From Streptomyces sp. NBC_01446 (lineage in GTDB: Bacteria > Actinomycetota > Actinomycetes > Streptomycetales > Streptomycetaceae): a DNA stretch of 64,000 nt. Made by a program: the position numbers and the translations under genes. The DNA is taken from the NCBI RefSeq assembly GCF_026340095.1, contig NZ_JAPEPO010000003.1, positions 186,001 through 250,000 of the forward strand, written 5' to 3'. The notes beneath the pieces were generated by a model. The model made no database searches. It was not told the DNA's origin and saw nothing but the letters and a program-made list of their open reading frames with translations. The stretch's first letter is position 1, and each line of letters opens with the position of its first letter. Positions 26,560 to 35,086 of the stretch are shown piece by piece.

Positions 26560-27060
26560 AAACGCCGGGGCCCTGCCTCCCGGACTGACTCCGGTTGACC
26601 AAACAAACGAACCACGGACAATCCGGTCCCTTCGCTCCACCCTCACCGCGCCGAGCAAGGACTTCATCACTACTACGAACCGGTCCGCCGACACGATCTG
26701 CATCGGTACTCTGCCTCTTGCGGGTTGTCCGCTTGAGGTCCTCCCTTATGCGGTGTCATCCAAAACGGGCTACCGCAGCATCAGTTCGTGTCTTCCCACG
26801 TTCCCTGCGAGCGCAGCAGACCAGGCTCACGTCGCCTCCACGCCGGGCACCACCTGGCCAGTAGATCGGGTATCCGCCAGGCTCATCCCGGGGCAAAAAG
26901 TAACCCCCGGTTTTGATGCCGTTTCATCCTTAACGACGCGTCAACAGCGCCCCCCTTACGGGGATTCGCGCTCCGTCTTCCTGATCCCCACCTGACGCCT
27001 CTTGGACGCCTTTTCCACATCGCTCACCACGGTCGCGTCACCGCTTCCGCAGCATGTGGC
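26560..27060 (-). ncRNA. Probable group II intron RNA remnant (ORF lost)
   Basis: Read on the minus strand, this region contains blocks typical of the 5' domain of bacterial group II introns that carry LtrA-type maturases: GAGCCTGGTCTGCTGCGCTC, then GCAGGGAACGTGGG, later CGTAGTAGTGATGAAGTCC and GGAGCGAAGGGACC. In intact introns the maturase gene begins shortly after the last block. Here no reverse-transcriptase frame follows. The element is therefore an internally deleted intron, bordered on the right by a complete ISAs1 element. The identification is from remembered conserved blocks; the limits are approximate. Confidence 0.5.
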
Positions 27061-27085
27061 GGTTTGAAGCCTCCCCCCGCAAACA

Positions 27086-28435
27086 CAGGGCTTGCGCAAG
27101 TTCCCGGGTTCGCCCAACTGGCGTGAGGATGCTGCTGCGGGTTGGGGTGGATGACAGAGCGGACACGGAATCCGTGATCATTCAGGTGTCTAAGCCGAGT
27201 GATCAAGAGGGTTCCCGTGTCCGCTGTCTCATCTTCCCCGATCCCTGCCGTGTTGGCCAAGTTGGGTCCGCTCAATCCGGACGACGTGGCTGACCTGCGG
27301 TTCTTCCTGGAGGCGGTGCCCGATCCTCGCTCCCGGCGGGGCCGTTGGTACTCGTTGGCCTCAATCCTGCTGGTCTGCGCGGCCGCCGCGGTCTCAGGAG
27401 CCCGGACCATCGACGAGCTCGCCGAGTGGAGCGCCCGTGCCGACGCCGGGCTCCTCGCCGCGCTCGACGTGCGCCGTCACCTGCTGCACTGGCGGCATGC
27501 ACCGTCCAGATCGGCGATCGGGAGGGTCCTCGAGCGCCTCGACGCCGACGCACTCGATGCGGCCGTCGGAGCCTGGCTGGCTCACCGCCATACCGCCGCA
27601 GCCCCGGGCAGACGACGGGTGATCGCTGTGGACGGCAAGGCACTGCGCGGCTCCGCCCGTCTGAGCCGGCCCCGCCGCCACCTGCTGTCCGCCGTCACCC
27701 ACGGCCGCCCGGTCACCCTCGCCCAGGCCGAGGTCGGGTCCAAGACCAACGAGACACGGCACTTCCAGCCCCTGCTTGCACCGCTCGACCTGGACGCAGA
27801 CGTGGTCACCTTCGACGCGCTGCACTCCGTGAAGGCCAATGTCGCCTGGCTGGTGGAGACCAAGAAGGCGCATTACGTGGCCGTGATCAAGCCCAATCAG
27901 CCCACCGCCTGGGCCCAGCTGGACGGTCTGGACTGGCACGCGGTGGCCATCCAGCACACCGCCTCGAACAAGGGACACGGCCGTCGCGAGTCCCGCTCGG
28001 TCAAGACTCTCGCCATCGCCGACAACCTCGACGGCATCGCCTTCCCCCACGCGAAGCTCGCCCTCCGCGTCCACCGCCGCCGCAAAGCAACCGGCAGGAA
28101 GGAAACCCGCGAGACCGTCTACGCGGTCACCAGCCTCGACGCCCACCAGGCGAAACCGGCCGAACTCGCCTCCCACCTGCGCGGACACTGGATCGTGGAA
28201 GCCCAGCACCACATCCGCGACCGTACCTTCGCCGAAGACGCCTCCACCGTCCACGCCGGCAACGCACCCCGCGTCATGGCCGCCCTCCGCAACCTCGCAA
28301 TCGGAGCCCTCAAAGCCCTCGGAGCGACCAACATCGCCAAGACCACTCGCGCCATCCGCGACCAACCCGAACGAGCCCTCCCCATCCTGGGCATCACCTA
28401 CAAGCCCGACCTCAACGGAACTTGATCAAGCCCTG
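27086..28435 (+). mobile_element. Complete ISAs1-family insertion sequence, 1350 bp
   Basis: The left terminal repeat CAGGGCTTGCGCAAGTTCCC (27086-27105) matches the complement of the right end, CAGGGCTTGATCAAGTTCC (28435-28417), with two mismatches. The single transposase gene fills the inside. I see no exact target-site duplication, so the flanks may have rearranged after insertion. Confidence 0.8.
27217..28425 (+). CDS. ISAs1-family transposase, intact
   Basis: The protein has 402 residues. GTG at 27217 is chosen because AGAGGG lies six bases upstream; an earlier GTG at 27199 is in frame. N-terminal associated domain: DLRFFLEAVPDPRSRRGRWY, SLASILLVCAAAAVSGARTI, DELAEW. DDE core: RRRVIAVDGKALRGSARLSR, AQAEVGSKTNETRHFQPLL, VVTFDALHS, HYVAVIKPNQPT, and the final RGHWIVEAQHHIRDRTFAED. 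The C-terminus is full length, unlike the ISAs1 copy at 24234-25259, from which it clearly differs in sequence. It is likely active. Confidence 0.9.
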   Translation: MSAVSSSPIPAVLAKLGPLNPDDVADLRFFLEAVPDPRSRRGRWYSLASILLVCAAAAVSGARTIDELAEWSARADAGLLAALDVRRHLLHWRHAPSRSAIGRVLERLDADALDAAVGAWLAHRHTAAAPGRRRVIAVDGKALRGSARLSRPRRHLLSAVTHGRPVTLAQAEVGSKTNETRHFQPLLAPLDLDADVVTFDALHSVKANVAWLVETKKAHYVAVIKPNQPTAWAQLDGLDWHAVAIQHTASNKGHGRRESRSVKTLAIADNLDGIAFPHAKLALRVHRRRKATGRKETRETVYAVTSLDAHQAKPAELASHLRGHWIVEAQHHIRDRTFAEDASTVHAGNAPRVMAALRNLAIGALKALGATNIAKTTRAIRDQPERALPILGITYKPDLNGT

Positions 28436-28494
28436 CCGCAGGGCGGCTGCGAAGGGCCTACCTTCATCGCTCGCACAGCATCGCGTTCAGCCGC

Positions 28495-28875
28495 TCAACT
28501 ACCCATTGCGGCCACCCGCGTTCGTGGCACACCTTTTCCCATGACTTCCAGCGCGGCCTTGTTCCGGGCCAGTTCCTTCTCCAGCCGTTCCACCTGGCGG
28601 CGCAGCTTCTCGTTGTCTGCCTCGGCGGCCGACTTCTTCGGACGGGCCGGGCTGGTGCGCTTGTCGACCAGCTTTTCCAGGGCCCCGGCGTCCCGCGCGG
28701 CCCGCCATTCCTTGACATGCGAGTGGTACAGGCGCTCGCGGCGCAGGACCGCGCCCTTCTCGTTCTTGGGTGCGGCGTCGTACTCGGCCACGATCCGCAG
28801 CTTGTACTCCGGGCTGAAGGAACGGCGCTTTGGCCTGGGAGCCGGGTCGGATCCGGCGGGCTTGGTGCTGGTCAT
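28495..28875 (-). pseudogene. IS3-family OrfA fragment
   Basis: The frame from 28875 encodes the OrfA HTH protein of an IS3-type element: RRSFSPEYKLRIVAEYDAAP, RRERLYHSHVKEWRAARDAG, then a Lys/Glu-rich leucine zipper (NEKLRRQVERLEKELARNKA). After ALEVMGKG it departs from the family and stops; the partner OrfB is missing. The junction at about 28525 is where the rest of the element was lost. Confidence 0.75.
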
Positions 28876-29130
28876 GAGGGGGTGGTTCTCCTGTCGTGCA
28901 CTCTCAGGCTAACCCGCCGGATCGGAACGTCTCACCCAAGGCTGACAGAGAGGGGGAGCCCGTTGCTCTGGCGGACTTGCTCTGTGTCGATGGCAAGAGG
29001 CGGCTCGTACTCGCCCTGACTGCTCGCGAGAAATGCCACCGCGAGTTGCAGAGCTTCGTTCTGCTCCATCATCCGTCTCCAGTCCGTCGGCTCGACGAAG
29101 GCGCCCTAACCATCCTGCGATGATCTTCGC

Positions 29131-29451
29131 GTGGCTGGTGTGATCACGGCGTCGGAGCCGTCTTGGATAGCCCCGTTCACCGGGCTGAGTCCGGGCCAGT
29201 TCGGGAAGCTGGTGACAGTTCTGCGGCGCGAGGGTGCGGACACAGTCCGCAGGGGTCGGCCATGGAGCCTGCCGCTGGAGGACCGGGCGCTGCTGGTCGC
29301 GGCCTACTGGCGGACGAACCTGACCACGCGCCAACTGGCGCCGCTGTTCGGGGTTTCCAAGTGGGCGGCGGACCGGATCGTCGATCACCTCGGGCCGATG
29401 CTCGTCCTCCAGCCTCGCAAGCGGTTCCGCGGGCCGGCGTCTGCGTCCTGA
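29131..29451 (+). pseudogene. IS5-family transposase, N-terminal third
   Basis: GTG at 29131 begins VAGVITASEPSWIAPFTGLS and continues through the HTH domain (TVRRGRPWSLPLEDRALLVA, RQLAPLFGVSKWAADRIVD, HLGPMLVLQPRKRFR). The catalytic DDE domain that should follow is absent. A related short scrap lies at 47790-47860. Confidence 0.75.
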
Positions 29452-29602
29452 TCTCGCGGGGCGGTGACACGCTTCGTCCGATGGCTTGGGTTTGCTGTGG
29501 CGGGACGTGTGTCTCGTTCTTCTTCATGACCACGTCGGGTGTACTGCAGATGACCTGTGCGCGACGGCGGTGAGCGTCTGGGATGCGCTCCATCCCCCAC
29601 CA

Positions 29603-29619
29603 CTAGACGTCCGGTCTAG
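29603..29619. promoter_or_regulatory. Palindromic operator CTAGACGTCCGGTCTAG
   Basis: Perfect six-base arms CTAGAC/GTCTAG surround GTCCG, about 90 bases before the tautomerase start. Sequences with AGAC...GTCT symmetry are common operators of TetR-type regulators. No regulator gene is adjacent, so the partner is unknown. Confidence 0.5.
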
Positions 29620-29709
29620 GAGTGCCTTGGTTGGTGGCACGGCAGGAAACTTGCCGACTCATACGGAAGGCGACACCCCGGTCGCCGAAGAGAAAGAAAG
29701 AAGCCTCGC

Positions 29710-30162
29710 ATGCCGCTCGCACGAATTGATCTCCTCGAAGGCAAGTCGGAAGAGTACAAGCGCACCATCGCCGACGTCGTCTACGACCAGATGATCATTC
29801 ATCTCGGAGTTCCGGAGGACCGTTTCCAGGTCATCTCCGAGCACAAGCCCGGCAACCTCATCGCCGACCCCGACTACCTGGGAATCCACCGCTCGGAGAA
29901 CGTCGTGTTCATCCAGCTGGTCTTCCTCGACGTCGCCACCCCCGAGCAGAAGGGCAACTTCTACAAGGGCGTGGTCGGCGAGCTGAACAAGCGCCTGCAG
30001 CTGCGCACGGAGGACGTCTTCTTCAACCTCCAGACGGTGCAGCCCGCCGACTGGTCGATGGGCAACGGCGAGGTCACCTACGGCAAGGGCGTCCCCGCCG
30101 ACCGCCTGGACCCCAACAGCGTCCCCGCCGACTTCAAGTGGCCCGACTCCATCCGCGCCTGA
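29710..30162 (+). CDS. Tautomerase-superfamily protein
   Basis: The protein has 150 residues from an ATG at 29710; the upstream AAGAAAGAAG is only a weak ribosome site. Met is followed by Pro2, the catalytic N-terminal proline of the 4-oxalocrotonate tautomerase superfamily once Met is removed. The protein shows the doubled beta-alpha-beta plan: RIDLLEGKSEEYKRTIADVV, FQVISEHKPGNLIADPDYLG, then VVFIQLVFLDVATPEQKGNF and FYKGVVGELNKRL. It would isomerise a keto/enol substrate. The operator at 29603-29619 suggests regulated expression. Confidence 0.82.
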   Translation: MPLARIDLLEGKSEEYKRTIADVVYDQMIIHLGVPEDRFQVISEHKPGNLIADPDYLGIHRSENVVFIQLVFLDVATPEQKGNFYKGVVGELNKRLQLRTEDVFFNLQTVQPADWSMGNGEVTYGKGVPADRLDPNSVPADFKWPDSIRA

Positions 30163-30354
30163 CACCCCGTCTGCATCCCGGCGGGCAAACCCCAGCCCCG
30201 TGACAGGCGCGGCCGCGGACGGTGGGGTCGCTTTCCTCGAGGACTCCGCCGCGGTGGTGGTCGGCGTGGACGGCGGCTGGGGCGGCGGCGACCTCGAGAA
30301 CGCTTGCGCCGTCGACGCCGCTCCGGGCCGGGAGCGCCTGGAGTCATTTGCGGG

Positions 30355-30580
30355 TCAGTCGTCGGCTTCGGTGAGGTCGACGAGAGCGGCCGCGTTCTCC
30401 AGCGCGTGCAGCGCTGGGGCGGAGTTCGCTGGAGAACTGCCGGTGCGGCGGGCGTAGGCGTACGTCTCGCGCACGGCGCCCCGCACGTAGACCACGACGT
30501 TGGCGTGCTCGGATGCGTCGCGTCGGTCGTCGATGGTGCCGCTCGTGCCGTGCGGCCGGGAAGCATTAAGCCACACCGGT
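30355..30580 (-). CDS. Small hypothetical ORF, possibly a fragment
   Basis: A minus-strand frame with good codon bias reads ASEHANVVVYVRGAVRETYA, YARRTGSSPANSAP and LHALENAAALVDLTEADD before a stop at 30355. No convincing start with a ribosome site is visible; it may begin with a GTG near 30570 or be the tail of a lost gene. I do not recognise the family. Confidence 0.3.
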
Positions 30581-30706
30581 ACGACAAGCCAACTTCGCAC
30601 GCGACCGGACTCAGGTGATGGCTTCGCCGCAGAGTGCAGCTGACCATCGGGGCGAAAGGCGTACCCGGTCAGGGACCTCCGTGGCGGGTCAGGAACCGGG
30701 TTGCGG

Positions 30707-31273
30707 TCACAGCAATCGGTCGACCAGCCCGTCGACGTAGTCCGGGGTGAGCGGGACCATGCCGAACAAGACGCGGATATACATCGGGGCCAGGATGTGG
30801 TCCAGCACGTCGAGCGCGTCGGGTGCGGGCTCGCCGCGTTCGCGGGCGCGATCGAGCATGGACTGCAGTTGCCGGGTGCGTTCGCCGCGGAGGTCGTCAC
30901 GAGCCTGCAGGCCTTGCTGACCGATGCTCGACAGGGCGACGGCCAGGCGCACCAACAACAGGCCGTCGGGTCCGGTGATCTCGCGGGCCACTTGGGCCGC
31001 GTAAGTGCGCAGGTCGCCGGCCAGGCTCCCGGTGTCGGGCATCGGCGACTGCGCATTGAGGCGGGTGAGCGCCACGTCGGTGAGCAGGGTTTCCAGGCTG
31101 CCCCACCGGCGGTAGATGCTGCTGTCGGCTACGCCCGCGCGGGCTGCGACCTCGCCGACGGTGAAGTTGCCGTAGCCGCGCTCGCTGATCAGGTCGGTGA
31201 CGGCCTGGTGCACCTGCGCGCCCACGCGGGCGCTGCGCCCGCCGGGCCGCCGGGCTCGCTGTCGCTCGTTCAT
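30707..31273 (-). CDS. TetR-family repressor of the streptogramin-resistance genes
   Basis: The protein has 188 residues from an ATG at 31273 preceded by GGTGGAGGGT. The HTH is AVTDLISERGYGNFTVGEVA, ARAGVADSSIYRRWGSLETL. The C-terminal domain (VAREITGPDGLLLVRLAVAL, LDHILAPMYIRVLFGMVPL) is typical of regulators of drug efflux. It is divergent from the DHA2 exporter, and an operator overlaps the exporter's -35 box. The arrangement parallels Pip-Ptr and VarR-VarS of streptogramin producers, where the drug itself releases the repressor. The role is inferred from context. Confidence 0.83.
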   Translation of the reverse strand: MNERQRARRPGGRSARVGAQVHQAVTDLISERGYGNFTVGEVAARAGVADSSIYRRWGSLETLLTDVALTRLNAQSPMPDTGSLAGDLRTYAAQVAREITGPDGLLLVRLAVALSSIGQQGLQARDDLRGERTRQLQSMLDRARERGEPAPDALDVLDHILAPMYIRVLFGMVPLTPDYVDGLVDRLL

Positions 31274-31285
31274 ACCCTCCACCTT

Positions 31286-31329
31286 AACGCAGTCGCGACT
31301 TGCGTTTACGGGGCGACCCTCCCTATAGT
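31286..31329 (+). promoter_or_regulatory. Exporter promoter with overlapping operator
   Basis: The sequence shows TTGCGT (31301-31306), a 17-base spacer and TATAGT (31324-31329): a near-consensus vegetative promoter. An imperfect palindrome, AACGCA-GTCGCGAC-T-TGCGTT (31286-31306), covers the -35 box, so bound repressor would block RNA polymerase. The site also lies just upstream of the divergent TetR gene. Confidence 0.65.
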
Positions 31330-31425
31330 CACCTAACGCATCCGCCGGCTGCTTTAGGGCGCTCAGGTGTATCGCCACCCGCGTCGACCGTGGCCGGGCG
31401 CACCTATCGATTGAGGGGGGACCCC

Positions 31426-32895
31426 ATGGCTGCATCGCATGCGACCGTAGGCAGTCGATCAAACCGGGCCGTGCTGCTCACGGTGACCTGCCTGGGCCAG
31501 TTCATGGTCCTGCTCGACAACACGATTGTTGGAGCGGCGCTGCCCGATATGCAGCACCGGCTGCACACGCAGTTGACCGGTCTGCAATGGATCGTCGACG
31601 CGTACGTCCTGCTGGTGGCCATGCTGCTGCTGTCCGGCGGTATCTTCGCCGACCGGTTCGGCCGCAAGCGGGTGTACCTGACCGGCGTGGTGGTGTTCAC
31701 CGCCGCGTCGGTGCTGTGCAGCCTCGCGCCGTCGGTCGGCTGGCTGGTCGCCGGCCGGGTGCTCCAGGGCATCGGGGCCGCGGCGCTGAGCCCTGCCTCG
31801 CTGGCCCTGCTCGCCGCCGCCTACCCCGTGCCGCAAGAACGAGTGAAGGCGATCGGGCTGTGGGCCGGATTCAGCGGAATCGGTCTGGCCGCAGGCCCCG
31901 TGGCCGGCGGCGTGCTGACGGAAGCCTTCGGCTGGCCCGCCATCTTCCTGGTCAATCTGCCCATCGGCGCGGTCCTCCTGCTGGTCGGCCTGCGCCACCT
32001 CGGCGAGACCCGCAACCCGGCCGCCCCCGCGATCGACATCCCGGGCACGGTGCTGTCCGTACTGGCAGTGGGAGTGCTGACCTACGGGCTGATCGAGGGT
32101 GGTGCCCGCGGCTGGTCGTCGCCGGTGATCCTTGGCAGCTTCGCCGCCGCGGTGATCCTCCTCGCCGCCTTCGTCGCCGTCGAAGCGCGCCGTTCCGCCC
32201 CGATGCTGCCGCTGCGGCTGTTCCGGCAGCGGCTGTTCACCGTGTCCAACACCGCCATGACCGTAGTGGGGTTCGCGCTCATGGGCTCGTCGTTCTTCTT
32301 CTCCCAGTTCTTCGTGTACGTCCAGGGCAGCTCGATCCTGCGCGCCGGCCTGCAGACCCTCCCCGTCTCCCTCGCCATGGTGATCGTCAGCCCGTACGCG
32401 GGCCGACTCGCCGCCCGGCACGGTTTCCGCATCGTGGTCACCACCGGCCTGGCCCTGGCCGGCCTGGGACTGCTGGCGCTCGGCATGGTGCACGCCGACA
32501 CCGGCTACGGGAACGTGTGGTGGCGGCTGGGGGTCGTCGGCATCGGCTTCGCCCTGACCATGTCCCCACTGACGGGAGCCGCCATCCAAGCAGTCAGCCC
32601 GCAGGAAGGCGGCCTCGCATCAGGCATCAGCAGCACCACCCGGCAGATCGGCGCGGTGCTCGGCGTGGCGGTACTCGGAGCCATCGTCCGCACCCGGCAA
32701 TCCGGCGGCGCCTCCTTCGAGACCGGCCTCAACAGCGCCTTCGTCGCGGCTGGCGCCATCACGTTGGCCACCGCCGTGTTCACCGGCCTGTGGCTGGCGA
32801 GGTCCAAGCCCGCGGAAGGCTCCGCGGCGCCGCAACGTTCCACCGATCAAGATGCGGTCACCACCTCGAACGAGGCATCTGTAAACAGCCGTTGA
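31426..32895 (+). CDS. DHA2-family multidrug efflux MFS transporter
   Basis: The protein has 489 residues. The ATG at 31426 follows GAGGGGGG. It has about 14 transmembrane helices. DHA2 features: MVLLDNTIVGAALPDMQHRL in TM1, motif A in ADRFGRKRVYLTG, and motif C in RVLQGIGAAALSPASLALL. It ends in a hydrophilic tail. It should pump drugs out in exchange for protons. As first gene of the Vat/Vgb cluster it most likely exports streptogramins or related compounds, like Ptr or VarS; the specificity is inferred. The Vat gene starts 115 bases downstream. Confidence 0.88.
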   Translation: MAASHATVGSRSNRAVLLTVTCLGQFMVLLDNTIVGAALPDMQHRLHTQLTGLQWIVDAYVLLVAMLLLSGGIFADRFGRKRVYLTGVVVFTAASVLCSLAPSVGWLVAGRVLQGIGAAALSPASLALLAAAYPVPQERVKAIGLWAGFSGIGLAAGPVAGGVLTEAFGWPAIFLVNLPIGAVLLLVGLRHLGETRNPAAPAIDIPGTVLSVLAVGVLTYGLIEGGARGWSSPVILGSFAAAVILLAAFVAVEARRSAPMLPLRLFRQRLFTVSNTAMTVVGFALMGSSFFFSQFFVYVQGSSILRAGLQTLPVSLAMVIVSPYAGRLAARHGFRIVVTTGLALAGLGLLALGMVHADTGYGNVWWRLGVVGIGFALTMSPLTGAAIQAVSPQEGGLASGISSTTRQIGAVLGVAVLGAIVRTRQSGGASFETGLNSAFVAAGAITLATAVFTGLWLARSKPAEGSAAPQRSTDQDAVTTSNEASVNSR

Positions 32896-33010
32896 CACCA
32901 ACCGCCTTGATCGAAGTTCCACCGCACCAGGGTGAGCCGACCCTGTCGTGGCGACGCCCCGCCAGGACCGTTTGCACCATCCCGCAACCACCACGTAAAG
33001 GACCCCGGCC

Positions 33011-33667
33011 TTGTCTCCCGACCCGACCACCGTGCACCCACTGCCCGCCCATGACCGCGTGGTGTTCCTCAACCCGCTGGTCACCTCACCCAACATCACC
33101 GTGGGCGATTACACCTACTACGACGACCCGGACGGCGCCACGGAGTTCGAGCGCCGCAACGTCCTCTACGCCTACGGGCCGGAGCGCCTCGTCATCGGCA
33201 AGTACTGCGCGATCGCCACAGGAACCACCTTCCTGATGGCCGGCGCCGAGCACCCGACGATGGGGGTGTCGACGTACCCGTTCACCATGTTCGGCGGCCG
33301 GTGGGCCGAGCAGACCCTGGACATCGTGACCGCCATGCCCAGCCGTGGCGACACAGTCGTCGGCAACGACGTCTGGTTCGGCTACCGTGCGACCGTCATG
33401 CCCGGCGTACAGATCGGTGACGGCGCCATCATCGCGGCCGGCGCCGTGGTCACCGCCGACGTCCCGCCCTACACGATCGTCGGCGGCAACCCGGCCCGAC
33501 CAATCCGGCAGCGCTACGACGACGCCGACATCGAGCGGCTGCGGCGCGCCGCGTGGTGGGACTGGCCCGCCGACCTGGTGACCGAACACGCCCGCACCAT
33601 CATGGCCGGAACCTCGGCCGACATCGAACGCATCGCCACCGAGCACGGAACGGGGAAGCCCCTTTGA
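33011..33667 (+). CDS. vat: Vat-type streptogramin A / xenobiotic acetyltransferase
   Basis: The protein has 218 residues, the normal Vat length. The start is a TTG at 33011, nine bases after AAAGGA. The hexapeptide-repeat left-handed beta helix is evident (LVIGKYCAIATGTTFLMAG, DTVVGNDVWFGYRATVMPGV, QIGDGAIIAAGAVVTADVPP, YTIVGGNPARPI), with the loop His in AEHPTMGVSTYPF where Vat and CatB enzymes carry the catalytic base. The C-terminal WWDWP is also typical. Vat enzymes acetylate the group A component of streptogramins with acetyl-CoA. The next gene, Vgb, overlaps its stop codon. Confidence 0.88.
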   Translation: MSPDPTTVHPLPAHDRVVFLNPLVTSPNITVGDYTYYDDPDGATEFERRNVLYAYGPERLVIGKYCAIATGTTFLMAGAEHPTMGVSTYPFTMFGGRWAEQTLDIVTAMPSRGDTVVGNDVWFGYRATVMPGVQIGDGAIIAAGAVVTADVPPYTIVGGNPARPIRQRYDDADIERLRRAAWWDWPADLVTEHARTIMAGTSADIERIATEHGTGKPL

Positions 33668-34572
33668 GTCATGTAACCCAGGTGTCCATCGAAGAGCACA
33701 CGGTGGCCGACGGCGCAGCCGGACCCTACGCCCTCACCACAGGACCGGACGGCGCCCTGTGGTTCACCCTCGTCCACAGCGGACGGATCGGCCGCCTCGT
33801 CCCCGGTGGGAAGCCGACGAGCCACCAACTCGCCCCCGACAGCGGGCCGACCGTCATCACCCCCGGCCCGGACGGCGCGCTGTGGTTCACCCAGTACCGG
33901 GCGGACCGGATCGGGCGGATCACCACCGACGGCGTGATCGACGAATTCGGCGTGCCCACGCCCAGCTGCGGGCCGTTCGGCATCGCGGCGGGACCCGACG
34001 ACGCCCTGTGGTTCACCGAGACCGCCGCCGACCGCATCGGCCGCATCACCGTCGACGGCAGCGTCACCGAGTTCCCGCTGCCCGTCACCGGCGCGTTCCC
34101 CTCGGCGATCACCGCCGGCGGCGACGGAGGCATGTGGTTCACCCTCAACCAGGCCAACGCCATCGGGCGGATCGGCATGGACGGCGCGGTCACCCTCCAT
34201 CCCCTGCCGACGGAGGCGGCAGCGCCAGTCGGGATCGCCGAAGGCCGTGACGGAGCACTGTGGTTCGTCGAGATCGCCGCCGGACAGATCGGACGCATCA
34301 CTCCCGACGGAAAGATCACCGAGTTCCCGCTGCCCGACCGCACCGCCCGACCGCACGCCGTCACCGTCGACGGCGACGGCACCGCATGGTTCACCGAATG
34401 GGGCGGCAACCGCGTCGGCACGCTCACCCCCGACGGCTCCGTCACCGTCCACGACCTGCCCACCCCCCACTCCGAACCGCACGGCATCACCGTCGGTCCC
34501 GACGGCGCCCTGTGGACCGCGCTGGAGATCGGCTCACTCGCCCGCATCGCCTCAGCCGACAGCACCCCCTGA
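33664..34572 (+). CDS. vgb: Virginiamycin B lyase (streptogramin B inactivation)
   Basis: The protein has 302 residues from a TTG at 33664 that overlaps the Vat stop (TTGA), suggesting translational coupling. It is a seven-bladed propeller with repeats of the type GPDGALWFTxxxxxRIGRI. Conserved residues of Vgb lyases are visible: ARPHAVTVDGDGTAWFTEWG and EPHGITVGPDGALW (two His and a Glu near the active site). Vgb opens the cyclic depsipeptide of type B streptogramins by elimination rather than hydrolysis. With Vat and the exporter it gives resistance to both streptogramin components. Confidence 0.9.
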   Translation: MSHVTQVSIEEHTVADGAAGPYALTTGPDGALWFTLVHSGRIGRLVPGGKPTSHQLAPDSGPTVITPGPDGALWFTQYRADRIGRITTDGVIDEFGVPTPSCGPFGIAAGPDDALWFTETAADRIGRITVDGSVTEFPLPVTGAFPSAITAGGDGGMWFTLNQANAIGRIGMDGAVTLHPLPTEAAAPVGIAEGRDGALWFVEIAAGQIGRITPDGKITEFPLPDRTARPHAVTVDGDGTAWFTEWGGNRVGTLTPDGSVTVHDLPTPHSEPHGITVGPDGALWTALEIGSLARIASADSTP

Positions 34573-34636
34573 ACAAGCCACCCCCTCCCACACCATCAGC
34601 AACGGTCGCCCGTACGGCGGCCGGAGAGGAATTCCC

Positions 34637-34984
34637 ATGAAATACGCACTCGTGATCTTCGAGACGGACGAGTCGCGCCGCCGGATCCAGGCCGACCGGG
34701 CCGCATACCGCAAGGAGTACGAAGGCTGGATCGGCGGACTCGCCACAGCCGGAAAACTGGTCGGCGGCGACGCCCTGGAGACCGACCACACGGCTCCCGC
34801 GACAGTGCGCACTGCGGCCGACGGGACGTCGACGGTGACCGCCGGACCCGCGCACGCCGGCGAGGAAACCCTCGGCGGCTGGTTCATCGTCGACGTGGCC
34901 GACCGCGAGGAGGCCATCGAACTGGCCAAGAACCTCCCCACCCCGGAGACCGTCGAGATCCGCCCAATCCTCGAATCCGCCTGA
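34637..34984 (+). CDS. YCII-domain (DGPF) protein
   Basis: The protein has 115 residues. The ATG at 34637 follows GAGAGGA. The fold is a ferredoxin-like YCII domain: MKYALVIFETDESRRRI, YEGWIGGLATAGKLVGGDAL and ETLGGWFIVDVADREEAIEL, with AKNLPTPETVEIRPI. In actinomycetes such genes often accompany ECF sigma factors; none is intact here. It is 64 bases after vgb and could be transcribed with it, but a role in resistance is not implied. Confidence 0.8.
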   Translation: MKYALVIFETDESRRRIQADRAAYRKEYEGWIGGLATAGKLVGGDALETDHTAPATVRTAADGTSTVTAGPAHAGEETLGGWFIVDVADREEAIELAKNLPTPETVEIRPILESA

Positions 34985-35009
34985 GCGCGACGTACCCGAC
35001 CCCGGCGGC

Positions 35010-35082
35010 GCCGTTGTTCTCCACTCCCCCGGGCTGCGACCATGGCCTGGCGCGCGAGGTCCACGCCGCTCAGCTCGGTCAT
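35010..35082 (-). pseudogene. DciA (DUF721)-like N-terminal scrap
   Basis: The minus strand begins at an ATG at 35082 and reads MTELSGVDLARQAMVAARGS before losing sense. SGVDLARxAxxAA is the usual opening of DUF721/DciA helicase-loader-like proteins of Streptomyces and its plasmids. It starts four bases after the stop of the broken gene at 35087-35497, so the two probably formed an operon. Confidence 0.35.
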
Positions 35083-35086
35083 GCGA

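Noticed and set aside
26498..26995. Plus-strand open frame of 165 codons
   Set aside because: It is the complement of conserved group II intron blocks and has no protein similarity of its own.
28896..29123. Small plus-strand ORF between IS3 and IS5 fragments
   Set aside because: No ribosome site and no recognisable domain.
31459..32589. Long antisense frame over the DHA2 exporter
   Set aside because: His/Gln/Asp/Gly-rich translation without any domain; an artefact of GC bias.
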